Origin: Nostoc sp. LPT
GTDB taxonomy: Bacteria > Cyanobacteriota > Cyanobacteriia > Cyanobacteriales > Nostocaceae
DNA length: 64,000 nt
Assembly (NCBI RefSeq): GCF_017115165.1
Contig: NZ_JABXKF010000032.1
Coordinates: 62,001-126,000, forward strand
Direction of reading: 5' to 3'
The notes under the pieces were generated by a model. The model had not been told where the DNA came from and searched no databases. It was given only the letters and a program-made list of their open reading frames with translations. Shown here piece after piece: positions 18,159 to 25,955 of the stretch. The translations under genes and the position numbers were made by a program. How positions within the stretch are numbered: position 1 is the stretch's first letter; each line of letters starts with the position of its first letter.

Positions 18159-20417
18159 ATGCCTTCACATGCCAAACCGTCTTTGGAGGCTGGTTTAGTT
18201 GCCCTCAAGCAGGGAAATTACCAAACAGCGATCGCCCAACTAGAACCTATTGCTAGCAGCCAAAGCAATGCGACTGCTAGCTTACAAGCCCAGGTTGGTT
18301 TAGTGATGGCTTATGCTCGCACTGGCGAAGTTCCCAAAGCGATCGCTATTTCCCAGAATCTCATTAAGAGTAACAATCCGCAAGTTCAAGAGTGGGCTAC
18401 ACGCGCTCTCGAACACCTGACAAAACGTAAAAAATCTGAGCAAGAATCCAAAAAAGTCGAAACTGGATTTGTTGCCTTTGATAATTCAACTCCAGATTCA
18501 ACCCCCGTTACTCCCCCGGAAACTCCTACGTTAGAGGAAAAGCCGAACGAGCAAGTAATAGAAACCAAAAGCGACGACATCCCGGCGATGGTACCACTAG
18601 CTAGACTCAAAGCTACATTAGCACCACCACCACCTACGCCCCTAAGCGGCTTCATGGGTTCTGTTACCCGCACCCAAGCCAAATTATTCGGCGTTATTTA
18701 TTGGCGACAAGCACAACGCGCCAGAGCATGGCAACCACTACGTAAACCAAAATTAATTCCTTTGCGGCTATTGTCAGCCGGAACATTCATCGCCCTGTTT
18801 TGGGTGATCCGAGAAATCCTCAAGTTAGCACTAGGATTGATCAACCAGACTTTAGTCAAACTACCTTATGTAGAGCCGATACAGCTTTTATACTACGACC
18901 CTACTCAACTGTTGCTAATAGTCTTGGTGATTTTAATCGGAGTATCACCTTGGTTACTGGATCTGCTATTAGCGAACTTGTATAGTCAGCGAGAATTTCC
19001 CAAAGATGTATTGAATACCCATAGCCGCGAAGCTGTTCGGGTGCTACAACGTTGTTGCCAACAGCGGCACTGGCCGTTACCCAAACTGCGGATTTTACCA
19101 ACGGCTGCACCAATTATCCTGACTTATGGTAGTTTACCACGTAATGCCAGAATTGTTGTGAGTCAAGGGCTATTAGAGCAGTTGGCAGATGATGAAATCG
19201 CCATTATTTACGCCACGCAGCTAGGGCATATTGCTCACTGGGACTTTGCTGTAATGTCTTTGTTGCTGCTGGTGACACTACCAACTCATAAGCTATATCA
19301 ACAAGTATCGGAGTTGGCAGACAAAATATCAGCGAAAATTTGGCGCTGGCCAGTAACAATTCTGGCAAGTCTAATTTATGGAGTTTGGTGTTTGCTGACT
19401 GGAACTGCATTGTGGTTGTCGCGGTTGCGGCTTTATTATAGCGATCGCATTGCTGCTGAAATTACTGGTAATCCCAATGCCCTGATTCGCGCTTTACTCA
19501 AAATCGCTATTGGCATTGCAGCTGATATCCAAAAACAAGAACACACCAGTTGGCAACTGGAAAGCTTAAATCTTTTAACACCAGTCAGCTACCAACAGAG
19601 TTTATCTTTGGGCACTATTGCCAGTAATCTATCTTTTGAATCCTTTTTGAAGTGGGATACAGCCAATTCCTATCGCCGATGGTTTACGATTAATAATAGC
19701 CATCCTTTAATGGGCGATCGCCTCGAACGCCTCTGCCAAATAGCCCGTCACTGGCATCTAGACACCGAACTACATTTTGCAAGCGTTCCATCAAAGGTTA
19801 AGCGTCAGTCTTTTCTATTACAAATCGCTCCCTGGTTGGGAATTCCTCTAGGGGTTCTGTTTGCAGCTTTCGTCTGGCTAACCTGGCAACTAGCATTCAC
19901 ACTCAAGTTTTTAAATCTAAAGTGGATATATGAAGATTGGTCTTTCATTACAGGCTGCCTTCTGATTGGCTTTAGCATTGGTACTGTGATGCGGATTAAT
20001 TCTTTCTTCCCCGATATTAAACCTGCCACCGTACAAACTGACGACAGCTTACCCAACCTGTTAGCTGACCCTTCTGCCTTACCTATTGATAGCGTCAGCG
20101 TGCGTCTTGTGGGTAAATTATTAGGTCGTCAAGGTACTAGCAACTCCCTAGCGCAAGATTTAATCCTTCAATCCAGCGCAGGTTTGGTGAAATTACACCA
20201 TATTTCTTGGCTAGGACAGTCAGTCAATCACCAGGATCTAATTGGGCGGCAAATTATCGTCACAGGTTGGTTCCGGCGAGGAGCAACACCTTGGATCGAT
20301 ATCCAAACCCTAGAAACTCAAAGTGGTAAAACCATTCATAGCCCTCATCCCATTTGGTCTACTTTTTTGGCTGTTGCAGCACAGGCTTGGGGCGCATACG
20401 TTTTTCTCACTGGTTAG
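18159..20417 (+). CDS. M48-like membrane protein with lost zinc motif
   Basis: 752 residues. Residues 8-90 form a TPR-like region, then a Pro/Thr-rich linker, membrane helices near 203-225 and 250-272, a peptidase-M48-like core (280-480), two more helices near 560-610, and a C-terminal beta domain (VRLVGKLLGRQG...VTGWFRRG) like those in M48 membrane proteins. Where active M48 enzymes have HExxH, this protein has TQLGH (353-357); where they have the Glu of ExxxD, it has Leu425 before Asp429. Two of three zinc ligands and the catalytic Glu are missing, so it is probably not a protease. It could be a chaperone or a scaffold. The start codon is uncertain. Confidence 0.75.
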   Translation: MPSHAKPSLEAGLVALKQGNYQTAIAQLEPIASSQSNATASLQAQVGLVMAYARTGEVPKAIAISQNLIKSNNPQVQEWATRALEHLTKRKKSEQESKKVETGFVAFDNSTPDSTPVTPPETPTLEEKPNEQVIETKSDDIPAMVPLARLKATLAPPPPTPLSGFMGSVTRTQAKLFGVIYWRQAQRARAWQPLRKPKLIPLRLLSAGTFIALFWVIREILKLALGLINQTLVKLPYVEPIQLLYYDPTQLLLIVLVILIGVSPWLLDLLLANLYSQREFPKDVLNTHSREAVRVLQRCCQQRHWPLPKLRILPTAAPIILTYGSLPRNARIVVSQGLLEQLADDEIAIIYATQLGHIAHWDFAVMSLLLLVTLPTHKLYQQVSELADKISAKIWRWPVTILASLIYGVWCLLTGTALWLSRLRLYYSDRIAAEITGNPNALIRALLKIAIGIAADIQKQEHTSWQLESLNLLTPVSYQQSLSLGTIASNLSFESFLKWDTANSYRRWFTINNSHPLMGDRLERLCQIARHWHLDTELHFASVPSKVKRQSFLLQIAPWLGIPLGVLFAAFVWLTWQLAFTLKFLNLKWIYEDWSFITGCLLIGFSIGTVMRINSFFPDIKPATVQTDDSLPNLLADPSALPIDSVSVRLVGKLLGRQGTSNSLAQDLILQSSAGLVKLHHISWLGQSVNHQDLIGRQIIVTGWFRRGATPWIDIQTLETQSGKTIHSPHPIWSTFLAVAAQAWGAYVFLTG

Positions 20418-20630
20418 TCTATTGGTCATTAGTCATTGGTCATTAGCAAAGGACAAAGGACAAAGGACAAATCGGAATGTAAAGAAAAGTTGCAGGACTT
20501 CTTAAAAAATGTTACATTTTTTTACACAAACAAGAGCAACCGACATAACTCAGCATCACTGCTTAGTTATGGATTTAGGTGCTTTTTCCCCGCTCTATAC
20601 CTTTTTATCCTCCCAACACAGCAGTAAATT

Positions 20631-20654
20631 AACCAGCCACTGGCTGGTTTTTGT
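20631..20654 (+). terminator. Rho-independent terminator
   Basis: Stem aaccagcc (20631-20638) with ggctggtt (20642-20649), tight 3-base loop, followed by tttg and more T. It is 214 bp past the M48-like stop, so either that mRNA has a long 3' tail or an unrecognised short transcript ends here. Confidence 0.7.
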
Positions 20655-21063
20655 TTCAAAATATGCTCACTTGAATAAAAAAATGTGTTTTATGTTACGA
20701 TGCAATAATACTAATGTCGGAAATGTATGCGCTAAACTAGCTACGTAGAATATACCGTGGTAATGTAAGGAATGGTATTTGATTCTGCGAATAAGGGCAT
20801 AAAAGAAAGCGTGTACTTTAGCAGGCAATAGGCTATTAAATTTACAACTCTTAGAATTAAGGTGTTATTAGCTCACCATAGTGTGAGCCTTTGGATTAAA
20901 TAAGCTTGATCCCGACGAAAAACTGTATTGTTGTATAGGTTGACAGTTTCGAGCAAAAAAATTGGTTTATGGCAGTCTTGGTCAATAGCATCTATTTAAA
21001 AGCTAAAGCTAAATGATTGTTTTCTTGCCTTGCCATGTTCATTCAACTCTGGAGGTATAGTTC
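20655..21063 (+). promoter_or_regulatory. Long leader region of the RRM protein gene
   Basis: About 400 bases without a gene, holding the promoter and probably a long 5' leader for the RNA-binding protein. A hairpin gctcac/gtgagc sits at 20871-20888. A strong ctggaggt ribosome site precedes the ATG at 21064. Leaders of cyanobacterial cold-inducible rbp genes are often long and regulatory; that this one is so is inference. Confidence 0.45.
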
Positions 21064-21573
21064 ATGTCCGTTCGCCTATATATAGGTAATTTGCCTAAAG
21101 ATGAAATAGATCGTCAAGATCTACAAGCCGTTTTTGCAGCAGAAGGGGATGCTGTAACTACTAAATTAATTAAAGACCGCAAAACTGGCAAATGCCGTGG
21201 TTTCGGTTTTCTTACAGTCAACAATGACGAACAAGCTGACGAAATTATTGAAAAGTATAATGGTCAGATGTTCAAAGATACTCCCATTAAGCTAGAGAAG
21301 GCATTACCTCGGACAAAGGGTGAAGAGGGTGACGAGCAAGCTCCTAAACCAGTCACTCTTGCTAGTAATAGTACCCCAACTCCTAGCCCCAACAGAGAAG
21401 GTAGCCGCCGCGAGAAAAGCTCTAAGAAGCCTCGTCGTGGCGGCGGTGGCGGCGGCGGTTCTCGTGAAAACAACACCACAACCACCGATTCAGATGCTAT
21501 TCGTCCAGATCCTCGTTGGGCTTCGGAATTAGAAAAGCTGAAGCAGATGCTAGCTGCACAAACTACAAATTAA
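21064..21573 (+). CDS. RRM RNA-binding protein
   Basis: 169 residues. One RNA recognition motif fills residues 1-80, with RNP2 (LYIGNL) and RNP1 (KCRGFGFLTV) both complete. A linker rich in Ser, Lys and Arg leads to a Gly-rich run (eight glycines), and the end is a conserved-looking DPRWASELEKLKQMLAAQT helix. Cyanobacterial Rbp proteins are usually about 100 residues with or without a Gly tail; the extra C-terminal helix makes this a longer form. Such proteins bind mRNA, are often cold-induced, and some position photosynthesis mRNAs near thylakoids. A strong inverted repeat follows the gene. Confidence 0.88.
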   Translation: MSVRLYIGNLPKDEIDRQDLQAVFAAEGDAVTTKLIKDRKTGKCRGFGFLTVNNDEQADEIIEKYNGQMFKDTPIKLEKALPRTKGEEGDEQAPKPVTLASNSTPTPSPNREGSRREKSSKKPRRGGGGGGGSRENNTTTTDSDAIRPDPRWASELEKLKQMLAAQTTN

Positions 21574-21588
21574 TCCTCAAGGGAGAGA

Positions 21589-21635
21589 AATTAAAAATTA
21601 AAAATCAGAATTTTTTTGATTTTTAATTTTTAATT
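21589..21635 (+). terminator. 19-bp AT-rich inverted repeat after the RRM gene
   Basis: A perfect 19-bp inverted repeat: aattaaaaattaaaaatca (21589-21607) and its complement (21617-21635), with a 9-base loop made mostly of T. It is 15 bp past the RRM stop. It can fold as a terminator but has no G/C, so it may also be a small repeat element. Confidence 0.6.
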
Positions 21636-22117
21636 GTTGATAATTATCTAGCTGCTTAGTTTAATGAACTTGCAGCTAATTTTGTAAGTACGTAGACGCA
21701 ACCCGCCGTAGGCATCGCATCGCCACTAGTCACAATAAGGCGTACCTGAAAGTTAGCAGCTAGAAGCGTGTAAACCGACCAAGCTCCACAAAATCTATCT
21801 ACATTTTAATTAAATCAAACGACACATAAGTTTCACGAATTTATCATACTTGCGTCATAAGTATATATTGATGCAACTATAGTTTATGTAGACTTGTTGT
21901 TAAAACTTGCTTATAAAAACATAAAATTAAGTTTTTATGATTAGACACATCAAAAAACTCGATCTTTATCAATGCGATCGCAGTAATTAGCTAGATTTGA
22001 TAAATTACAGTCAGTAATGCGAAGAGAACCGGAGGCGCGTAGGCGCAGCCCACCGTAGGCATCGCTTTAAAGATAATCTACACTCAAGGAGATACCGATC
22101 GTTTCCAGCTTCTGTTT
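21636..22117. repeat. Gap with two dispersed repeat copies
   Basis: Between the RRM gene and sufE. Copies of the gcgtaggc...ggcatcgc element lie at about 21689-21719 (cgtagacgcaacccgccgtaggcatcgc) and 22037-22065 (gcgtaggcgcagcccaccgtaggcatcgc). The AT-rich middle part has no gene-like frame; the sufE promoter should lie near 21850-22080. Confidence 0.55.
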
Positions 22118-22552
22118 ATGTCCTCAACTCTAGATTCTTTGCCACCTGCGCTCGCTAAAATTGTCCAGCGCTTTCAACGCGCTTCTGAACCGAAGCGACG
22201 CTACGAACAGCTAATCTGGTATGCTCAGAAGCTCAATGAGTTCCCAGAAGCTGATAAATTACCCGAAAATAAAGTTCCTGGTTGCGTATCTCAAGTTTAT
22301 ATCACCGCAGCCTTGGATGACGGTAAGGTTGTGTTTCAGGGCGATTCCGATTCCCAATTAACCAAAGGATTAGTAGGGCTTCTGGTAGAGGGATTACATG
22401 GACTAACGCCAACTGAGATTGTTCAACTTACTCCAGATTTTATTCAAGAAACAGGTTTAAATGTTAGCCTGACACCTTCCCGTGCCAATGGATTTTACAA
22501 CATTTTTAAAACCATGCAAAAAAAAGCATTGGAATCTAAAATTGGTCATTAG
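22118..22552 (+). CDS. sufE: SufE-family cysteine desulfuration protein
   Basis: 144 residues of the SufE family, which accepts persulfide sulfur from the cysteine desulfurase SufS and passes it to the SufBCD iron-sulfur scaffold. The acceptor cysteine is C56 in NKVPGCVSQVY; the end carries the family's SLTPSRANGFYNIFKTM. Photosystem I, the Ndh complex and lipoyl synthase, all encoded in this window, depend on iron-sulfur clusters, though no direct link is implied. The gene stands alone; a tandem repeat follows. Confidence 0.93.
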   Translation: MSSTLDSLPPALAKIVQRFQRASEPKRRYEQLIWYAQKLNEFPEADKLPENKVPGCVSQVYITAALDDGKVVFQGDSDSQLTKGLVGLLVEGLHGLTPTEIVQLTPDFIQETGLNVSLTPSRANGFYNIFKTMQKKALESKIGH

Positions 22553-22620
22553 TCATTGGTCATTAGTCATTGGTCATTAGCAAAGGACAAATGACAAAGG
22601 ACAACTGACAAATGACAAAT
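22543..22620. repeat. Tandem tcattggtcattag / gacaaa repeats
   Basis: Repeats of ggtcattagtcatt followed by aaaggacaaatgac units. A similar block lies at about 20420-20470. It contains an in-frame ATG for the next gene at 22612, which is why I choose the later start. Confidence 0.6.
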
Positions 22621-22647
22621 AAGGTACAACTACCAAAATTTAGTCTA

Positions 22648-23562
22648 ATGTCAACAAATTTATTATCTACCTCTGCTGCTATTGGCTTTGGTGGAGTAGT
22701 TCAAGAATATCTCTGGAACTGGGAAAATCAGCAATTGCGTGTTGTTTATGAAACCCTCGGTAAAGGTTCACCGCTATTGCTACTACCAGCTTTCAGCAGT
22801 GTTTCGACGCGTTTGGAACTGGGCGAACTTGCCAAGTTACTAACTCCCTATTTTCAAGTTGTAGCCATAGACTGGCCTGGATTTGGACAATCTTCTCGCC
22901 CTAGTTTGAATTATCGACCAGAAATATATCAGCAATTTCTGGAAGATTTTGTCAAAGCTGTTTTTAATACTCCTATTACTGTGGTAGCGGCTGGTCATGC
23001 TGCTAGTTACGTTTTACAATTAGCTGTCAAACAGCAGGCTGCTTTCTCACGAATTGTGTTATTAGCTCCTACTTGGCGTGGGCCTTTGCCGACAATGGGG
23101 GCAAGTCAGCAAATAGCTGGCATTGTAAGAGAATTGGTGCGATCGCCTATACTTGGTCAAGCTCTCTACAAACTCAACACTACCCAATCTTTCTTAAGTT
23201 TTATGTACCGCCGTCATGTCTTTACTGACACGGCTAAAATTACACCCAGTTTCATTGAGAAGAAATGGCAAACAACTCAACAACCAGGAGCGCGATTTGC
23301 ATCTGCTGCCTTTGTAACTGGTAATCTTGATGCTGTACACAAACAATCTGATTTTTTAGAACTTGTGCAGTCTTTAACCGTACCGCTGATGGTAGTAATT
23401 GGAGAATCTAGCCCCCCGAAATCACGAGAAGAAATGAACGCTTTGGTAGCCTTACCAGGAGTGAGAAGCGTTGTCATTCCTGGTTCTCTGGGACTACATG
23501 AAGAATACCCAGCAGTTGTTTTAGAAGCAGTTCAAGATTTTTTGTTCTCCCCAGAAAATTAA
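22648..23562 (+). CDS. Alpha/beta-hydrolase-fold protein without nucleophile
   Basis: From the ATG at 22648 (MSTNLLSTS), 304 residues; the earlier ATG at 22612 lies in a repeat. The fold is clear: LLLLPAFSSVSTRLEL in place of the HGx oxyanion strand, DWPGFGQSSRP, and a C-terminal LMVVIGESSPP strand and GLHEEYP helix with the usual histidine. The nucleophile elbow, normally GxSxG, reads GHAAS (116-120), so the serine is alanine and the last glycine is serine. It is therefore unlikely to hydrolyse esters by the standard route. It may have a binding or scaffold role. Confidence 0.75.
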   Translation: MSTNLLSTSAAIGFGGVVQEYLWNWENQQLRVVYETLGKGSPLLLLPAFSSVSTRLELGELAKLLTPYFQVVAIDWPGFGQSSRPSLNYRPEIYQQFLEDFVKAVFNTPITVVAAGHAASYVLQLAVKQQAAFSRIVLLAPTWRGPLPTMGASQQIAGIVRELVRSPILGQALYKLNTTQSFLSFMYRRHVFTDTAKITPSFIEKKWQTTQQPGARFASAAFVTGNLDAVHKQSDFLELVQSLTVPLMVVIGESSPPKSREEMNALVALPGVRSVVIPGSLGLHEEYPAVVLEAVQDFLFSPEN

Positions 23563-23571
23563 ATCCTCACA

Positions 23572-23602
23572 CCAAGACGCAAAGATCATTTTGCGCCTTG
23601 GC
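23572..23602. terminator. Convergent stem-loop between two genes
   Basis: ccaagacgcaaa and ttttgcgccttgg pair with one mismatch and a short loop, just after the hydrolase-fold gene and just after the end of the all3515-like gene on the other strand. It can serve both genes. The same sequence style (caccaagacgcaaag) is a common Nostoc repeat. Confidence 0.55.
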
Positions 23603-23614
23603 AGAAGATTAAGA

Positions 23615-24562
23615 TTAATTTAAGCTACTGCGAGTAAGTTTTTGCAAGCGAGAAAGAGAAAGCGCCAGTAGACCGACTATACCAAGACCAAAAACAGTTG
23701 ATGACTCAGGCACTGTCTTGACTTCAAAATCAAAACTGAAAGTGCCAGACTCCTCAAAGGGAGTGGGGTTACTACCAGTGCCTAAATCCACGAGTTTGAA
23801 TGATGCAGAGTAATTTCCCAGTGGTGCAGCAGCATCAGTCCAAAAGGTAGGGGTGAACGAAAAATTATCACCACTGGCGATTGTGTAGATATCACCGACT
23901 GAGTTGACAATATTAACGCCTGCTGAATCGCCAATATTTAATCCACTACTAATTGACGCTAATTGTAAACCAATATTTGCACCCTCAAGGGACGATCGCC
24001 AACGACCATTAGAGCTATTGAACAGATATTGGTTGTCTAATTCTTTTGAAGTTTTTAGAGACGCTACAGGTTCTATTGTCAGATTGCCATATTCTTTATC
24101 TGTGGGAGTACTAATCAAGCGACCAGTATAAAACCCTGTGCCAGCTAATAATGTTAGCGGCGGTTGTTCTGAGTAAGATTCAGGAATTCGGTTATTTGTA
24201 TTGGTTGGGTTAATAGTTAGGTTATCTAAAGACCCTGAGTAGCTATAAGCACCAATGCTGTGGAAATGGCTTGATTCGGGTTGGTCTTCATTCCTGTGTG
24301 CAAATAGAAAGGTCAAACGATTGTAGTTAGGGTTCTCCAAACCTGCGTATGTCCCTGTAGAGAGAACATCCAAACCATCTAACCCAATGTAAAAGCCGGT
24401 TTCATCCGAATGATTATGAGTATCATCTGCTTGTGCGGGTGCCAAAGCGGTAAATAAAACCAGTGGTGCAACGACTAAAAAACTGACTGCAAGAGACGCA
24501 GATGCTTGCCCTGTTTGAGTTACTTGCTTTTTCGAGCAAGTAGTGTTTCTTGAAACCACCAC
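23615..24562 (-). CDS. All3515-type PEP-CTERM protein, likely Zur-regulated
   Basis: 315 residues from a GTG at 24562, supported by a ggagaa site 5 bases before it. A signal peptide runs to APAQA (41-45). The mature protein begins with a His/Asp-rich DDTHNHSDETG, a possible zinc site, then GFYIGLDGLDVLSTGTYAGL. The C-terminus has VPESSTVFGLGIVGLLALSL, a PEP-CTERM-like sorting tail: short motif, helix, basic end. This matches the family named after Anabaena all3515, a known Zur target. A perfect Fur/Zur-type palindrome lies 33 bp upstream. The protein probably works at the cell surface in zinc binding or zinc-poor growth; the exact role is not known. Confidence 0.75.
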   Translation of the reverse strand: MVVSRNTTCSKKQVTQTGQASASLAVSFLVVAPLVLFTALAPAQADDTHNHSDETGFYIGLDGLDVLSTGTYAGLENPNYNRLTFLFAHRNEDQPESSHFHSIGAYSYSGSLDNLTINPTNTNNRIPESYSEQPPLTLLAGTGFYTGRLISTPTDKEYGNLTIEPVASLKTSKELDNQYLFNSSNGRWRSSLEGANIGLQLASISSGLNIGDSAGVNIVNSVGDIYTIASGDNFSFTPTFWTDAAAPLGNYSASFKLVDLGTGSNPTPFEESGTFSFDFEVKTVPESSTVFGLGIVGLLALSLSRLQKLTRSSLN

Positions 24563-24594
24563 GCTTCTCCATCAAAGTATAATTTCTTTATTTG

Positions 24595-24609
24595 TGATAA
24601 TGATTATCA
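24595..24609. promoter_or_regulatory. Zur/Fur-type operator (all3515-like side)
   Basis: tgataat-g-attatca is a perfect 7-1-7 inverted repeat, 33 bp before the GTG of the all3515-like gene. This is the classic shape of a Fur-family box; the genes on both sides point to Zur (zinc) rather than Fur (iron). Confidence 0.75.
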
Positions 24610-24830
24610 TGAACTCTGTGGCATTGTCAAGGTACTAACCTGCGACTTCCCGCAGGGTGGGTTGGCTTTCTATGCAATATTCCTATCAGGTTAGTCCAAC
24701 TTGTAAATATTTATTACTTATTACAGATGCATAAAAATAAAATGTTTTTTGATTAAATTATGTGATGATTTTGCTGAAACCCAAAATAACAGCAAGTTCG
24801 CACAAAAATAGAAAAAGATTTATCATGGGC

Positions 24831-24843
24831 GATAATGATTATC
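24831..24843. promoter_or_regulatory. Zur/Fur-type operator (COG0523 side)
   Basis: gataat-g-attatc, a 6-1-6 inverted repeat sharing the core of the box at 24595, ends 29 bp before the ATG of the COG0523 GTPase. The two boxes are about 220 bp apart in the divergent promoter region. Confidence 0.72.
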
Positions 24844-24872
24844 CATAAGGTGAGACAAGAGGAATTTAGAGT

Positions 24873-25844
24873 ATGGTGGCTGACGTAATTAACAATTCAG
24901 TTCCCGTTACTGTTCTTACAGGCTATTTGGGAGCAGGTAAAACGACTCTACTCAATCACATCCTCACCTACGAACACGGCAAAAAAGTTGCTGTGATTGT
25001 CAATGAATTTGGGGAAGTGGGTATTGATAATCAATTGATTATCGATACAGATGAAGAAATATTTGAAATGAACAATGGCTGTATCTGTTGTACAGTGCGC
25101 GGCGATTTAATTCGGATCATTGGCAATTTGATGAAGCGGCGCGATAAATTTGACCATTTAGTAATTGAAACAACTGGATTAGCCGATCCTGCACCAGTGA
25201 TTCAGACATTTTTTGTTGATGAAGATTTGCAAAGTCAACTGTCTCTAGATGCAGTGGTGACAGTCGTAGATGCCAAGCACATCTCGCAGCACTGGGATGC
25301 AGACGAAGCCCAAGAACAGATTGCCTTTGCCGATGTAATTTTACTTAATAAAACAGATTTAGTCGCGCCAGAAGAATTAGATGAATTAGAAAAACGGATT
25401 CGGGCGATGAATGCGATCGCAAAAATCTACCGTACCCGCAATTCTGAACTAGGAATGGATGCTTTGTTAGGTGTAAAAGCCTTTGATTTAGACCGTGCAT
25501 TAGAAATTGATCCAGATTTTTTAGGTGAAGATGCCCACGTACACGATGAAACTGTCTTTTCTGTGGCTTTAGTAGAAGCAGGTGCAGTCGATGGAGAAAA
25601 ATTAAACACTTGGCTTTCGGAGTTACTGCGTACCCAAGGTCCAGATATTTTTCGGATGAAAGGCATTTTAAATATTGCTGGAGAAGATAATCGATTTGTA
25701 TTCCAAGGAGTACACATGATATTTGATGGCAAACCCGATCGTCCCTGGAAACCCAGCGAAACCCCCAAAAACGAACTAGTCTTTATCGGCCGCAATCTTG
25801 ATGCAGCCCAACTCAAGCAAGATTTTCTCACTTGTCTAGCTTAA
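24873..25844 (+). CDS. COG0523 G3E GTPase, likely zinc metallochaperone
   Basis: 323 residues of the CobW/COG0523 family. Walker A GYLGAGKTT (17-25), the metal-binding CICC motif (70-73), ETTGLADPAPV (switch), and NKTD (base recognition) are all present, and the C-terminal CobW domain ends with the usual GRNLD helix. No long His-rich run is seen. COG0523 proteins deliver metals, in zinc-regulated cases zinc, to client enzymes. The Zur-type box 29 bp upstream and the all3515-like neighbour support a zinc role. CobW proper (cobalt) is less likely because no cobalamin gene is near. Confidence 0.85.
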   Translation: MVADVINNSVPVTVLTGYLGAGKTTLLNHILTYEHGKKVAVIVNEFGEVGIDNQLIIDTDEEIFEMNNGCICCTVRGDLIRIIGNLMKRRDKFDHLVIETTGLADPAPVIQTFFVDEDLQSQLSLDAVVTVVDAKHISQHWDADEAQEQIAFADVILLNKTDLVAPEELDELEKRIRAMNAIAKIYRTRNSELGMDALLGVKAFDLDRALEIDPDFLGEDAHVHDETVFSVALVEAGAVDGEKLNTWLSELLRTQGPDIFRMKGILNIAGEDNRFVFQGVHMIFDGKPDRPWKPSETPKNELVFIGRNLDAAQLKQDFLTCLA

Positions 25845-25849
25845 ATAGG

Positions 25850-25950
25850 GATTGGGGATTGGGTACTAGGGATTGGGGATTGGGAAGAATCCAGTCTCTA
25901 GTCCCTAGCCATTACTCCCCAGTCCCTAATCCCCAGTACCCAGTACCCAA
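25850..25950. repeat. STRR repeat cluster
   Basis: Runs of gggattggggattgggtact and, in the other orientation, ccctaatccccagtacccag. These are CCCCART-type heptamers in opposite orientation that could fold as a long hairpin between the COG0523 and WD40 genes. Confidence 0.65.
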
Positions 25951-25955
25951 TAAAT

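Noticed and set aside
20418-20748. Three overlapping plus-strand frames after the M48-like gene
   Set aside because: They cover repeat sequence and a terminator and show no domain or ribosome site.
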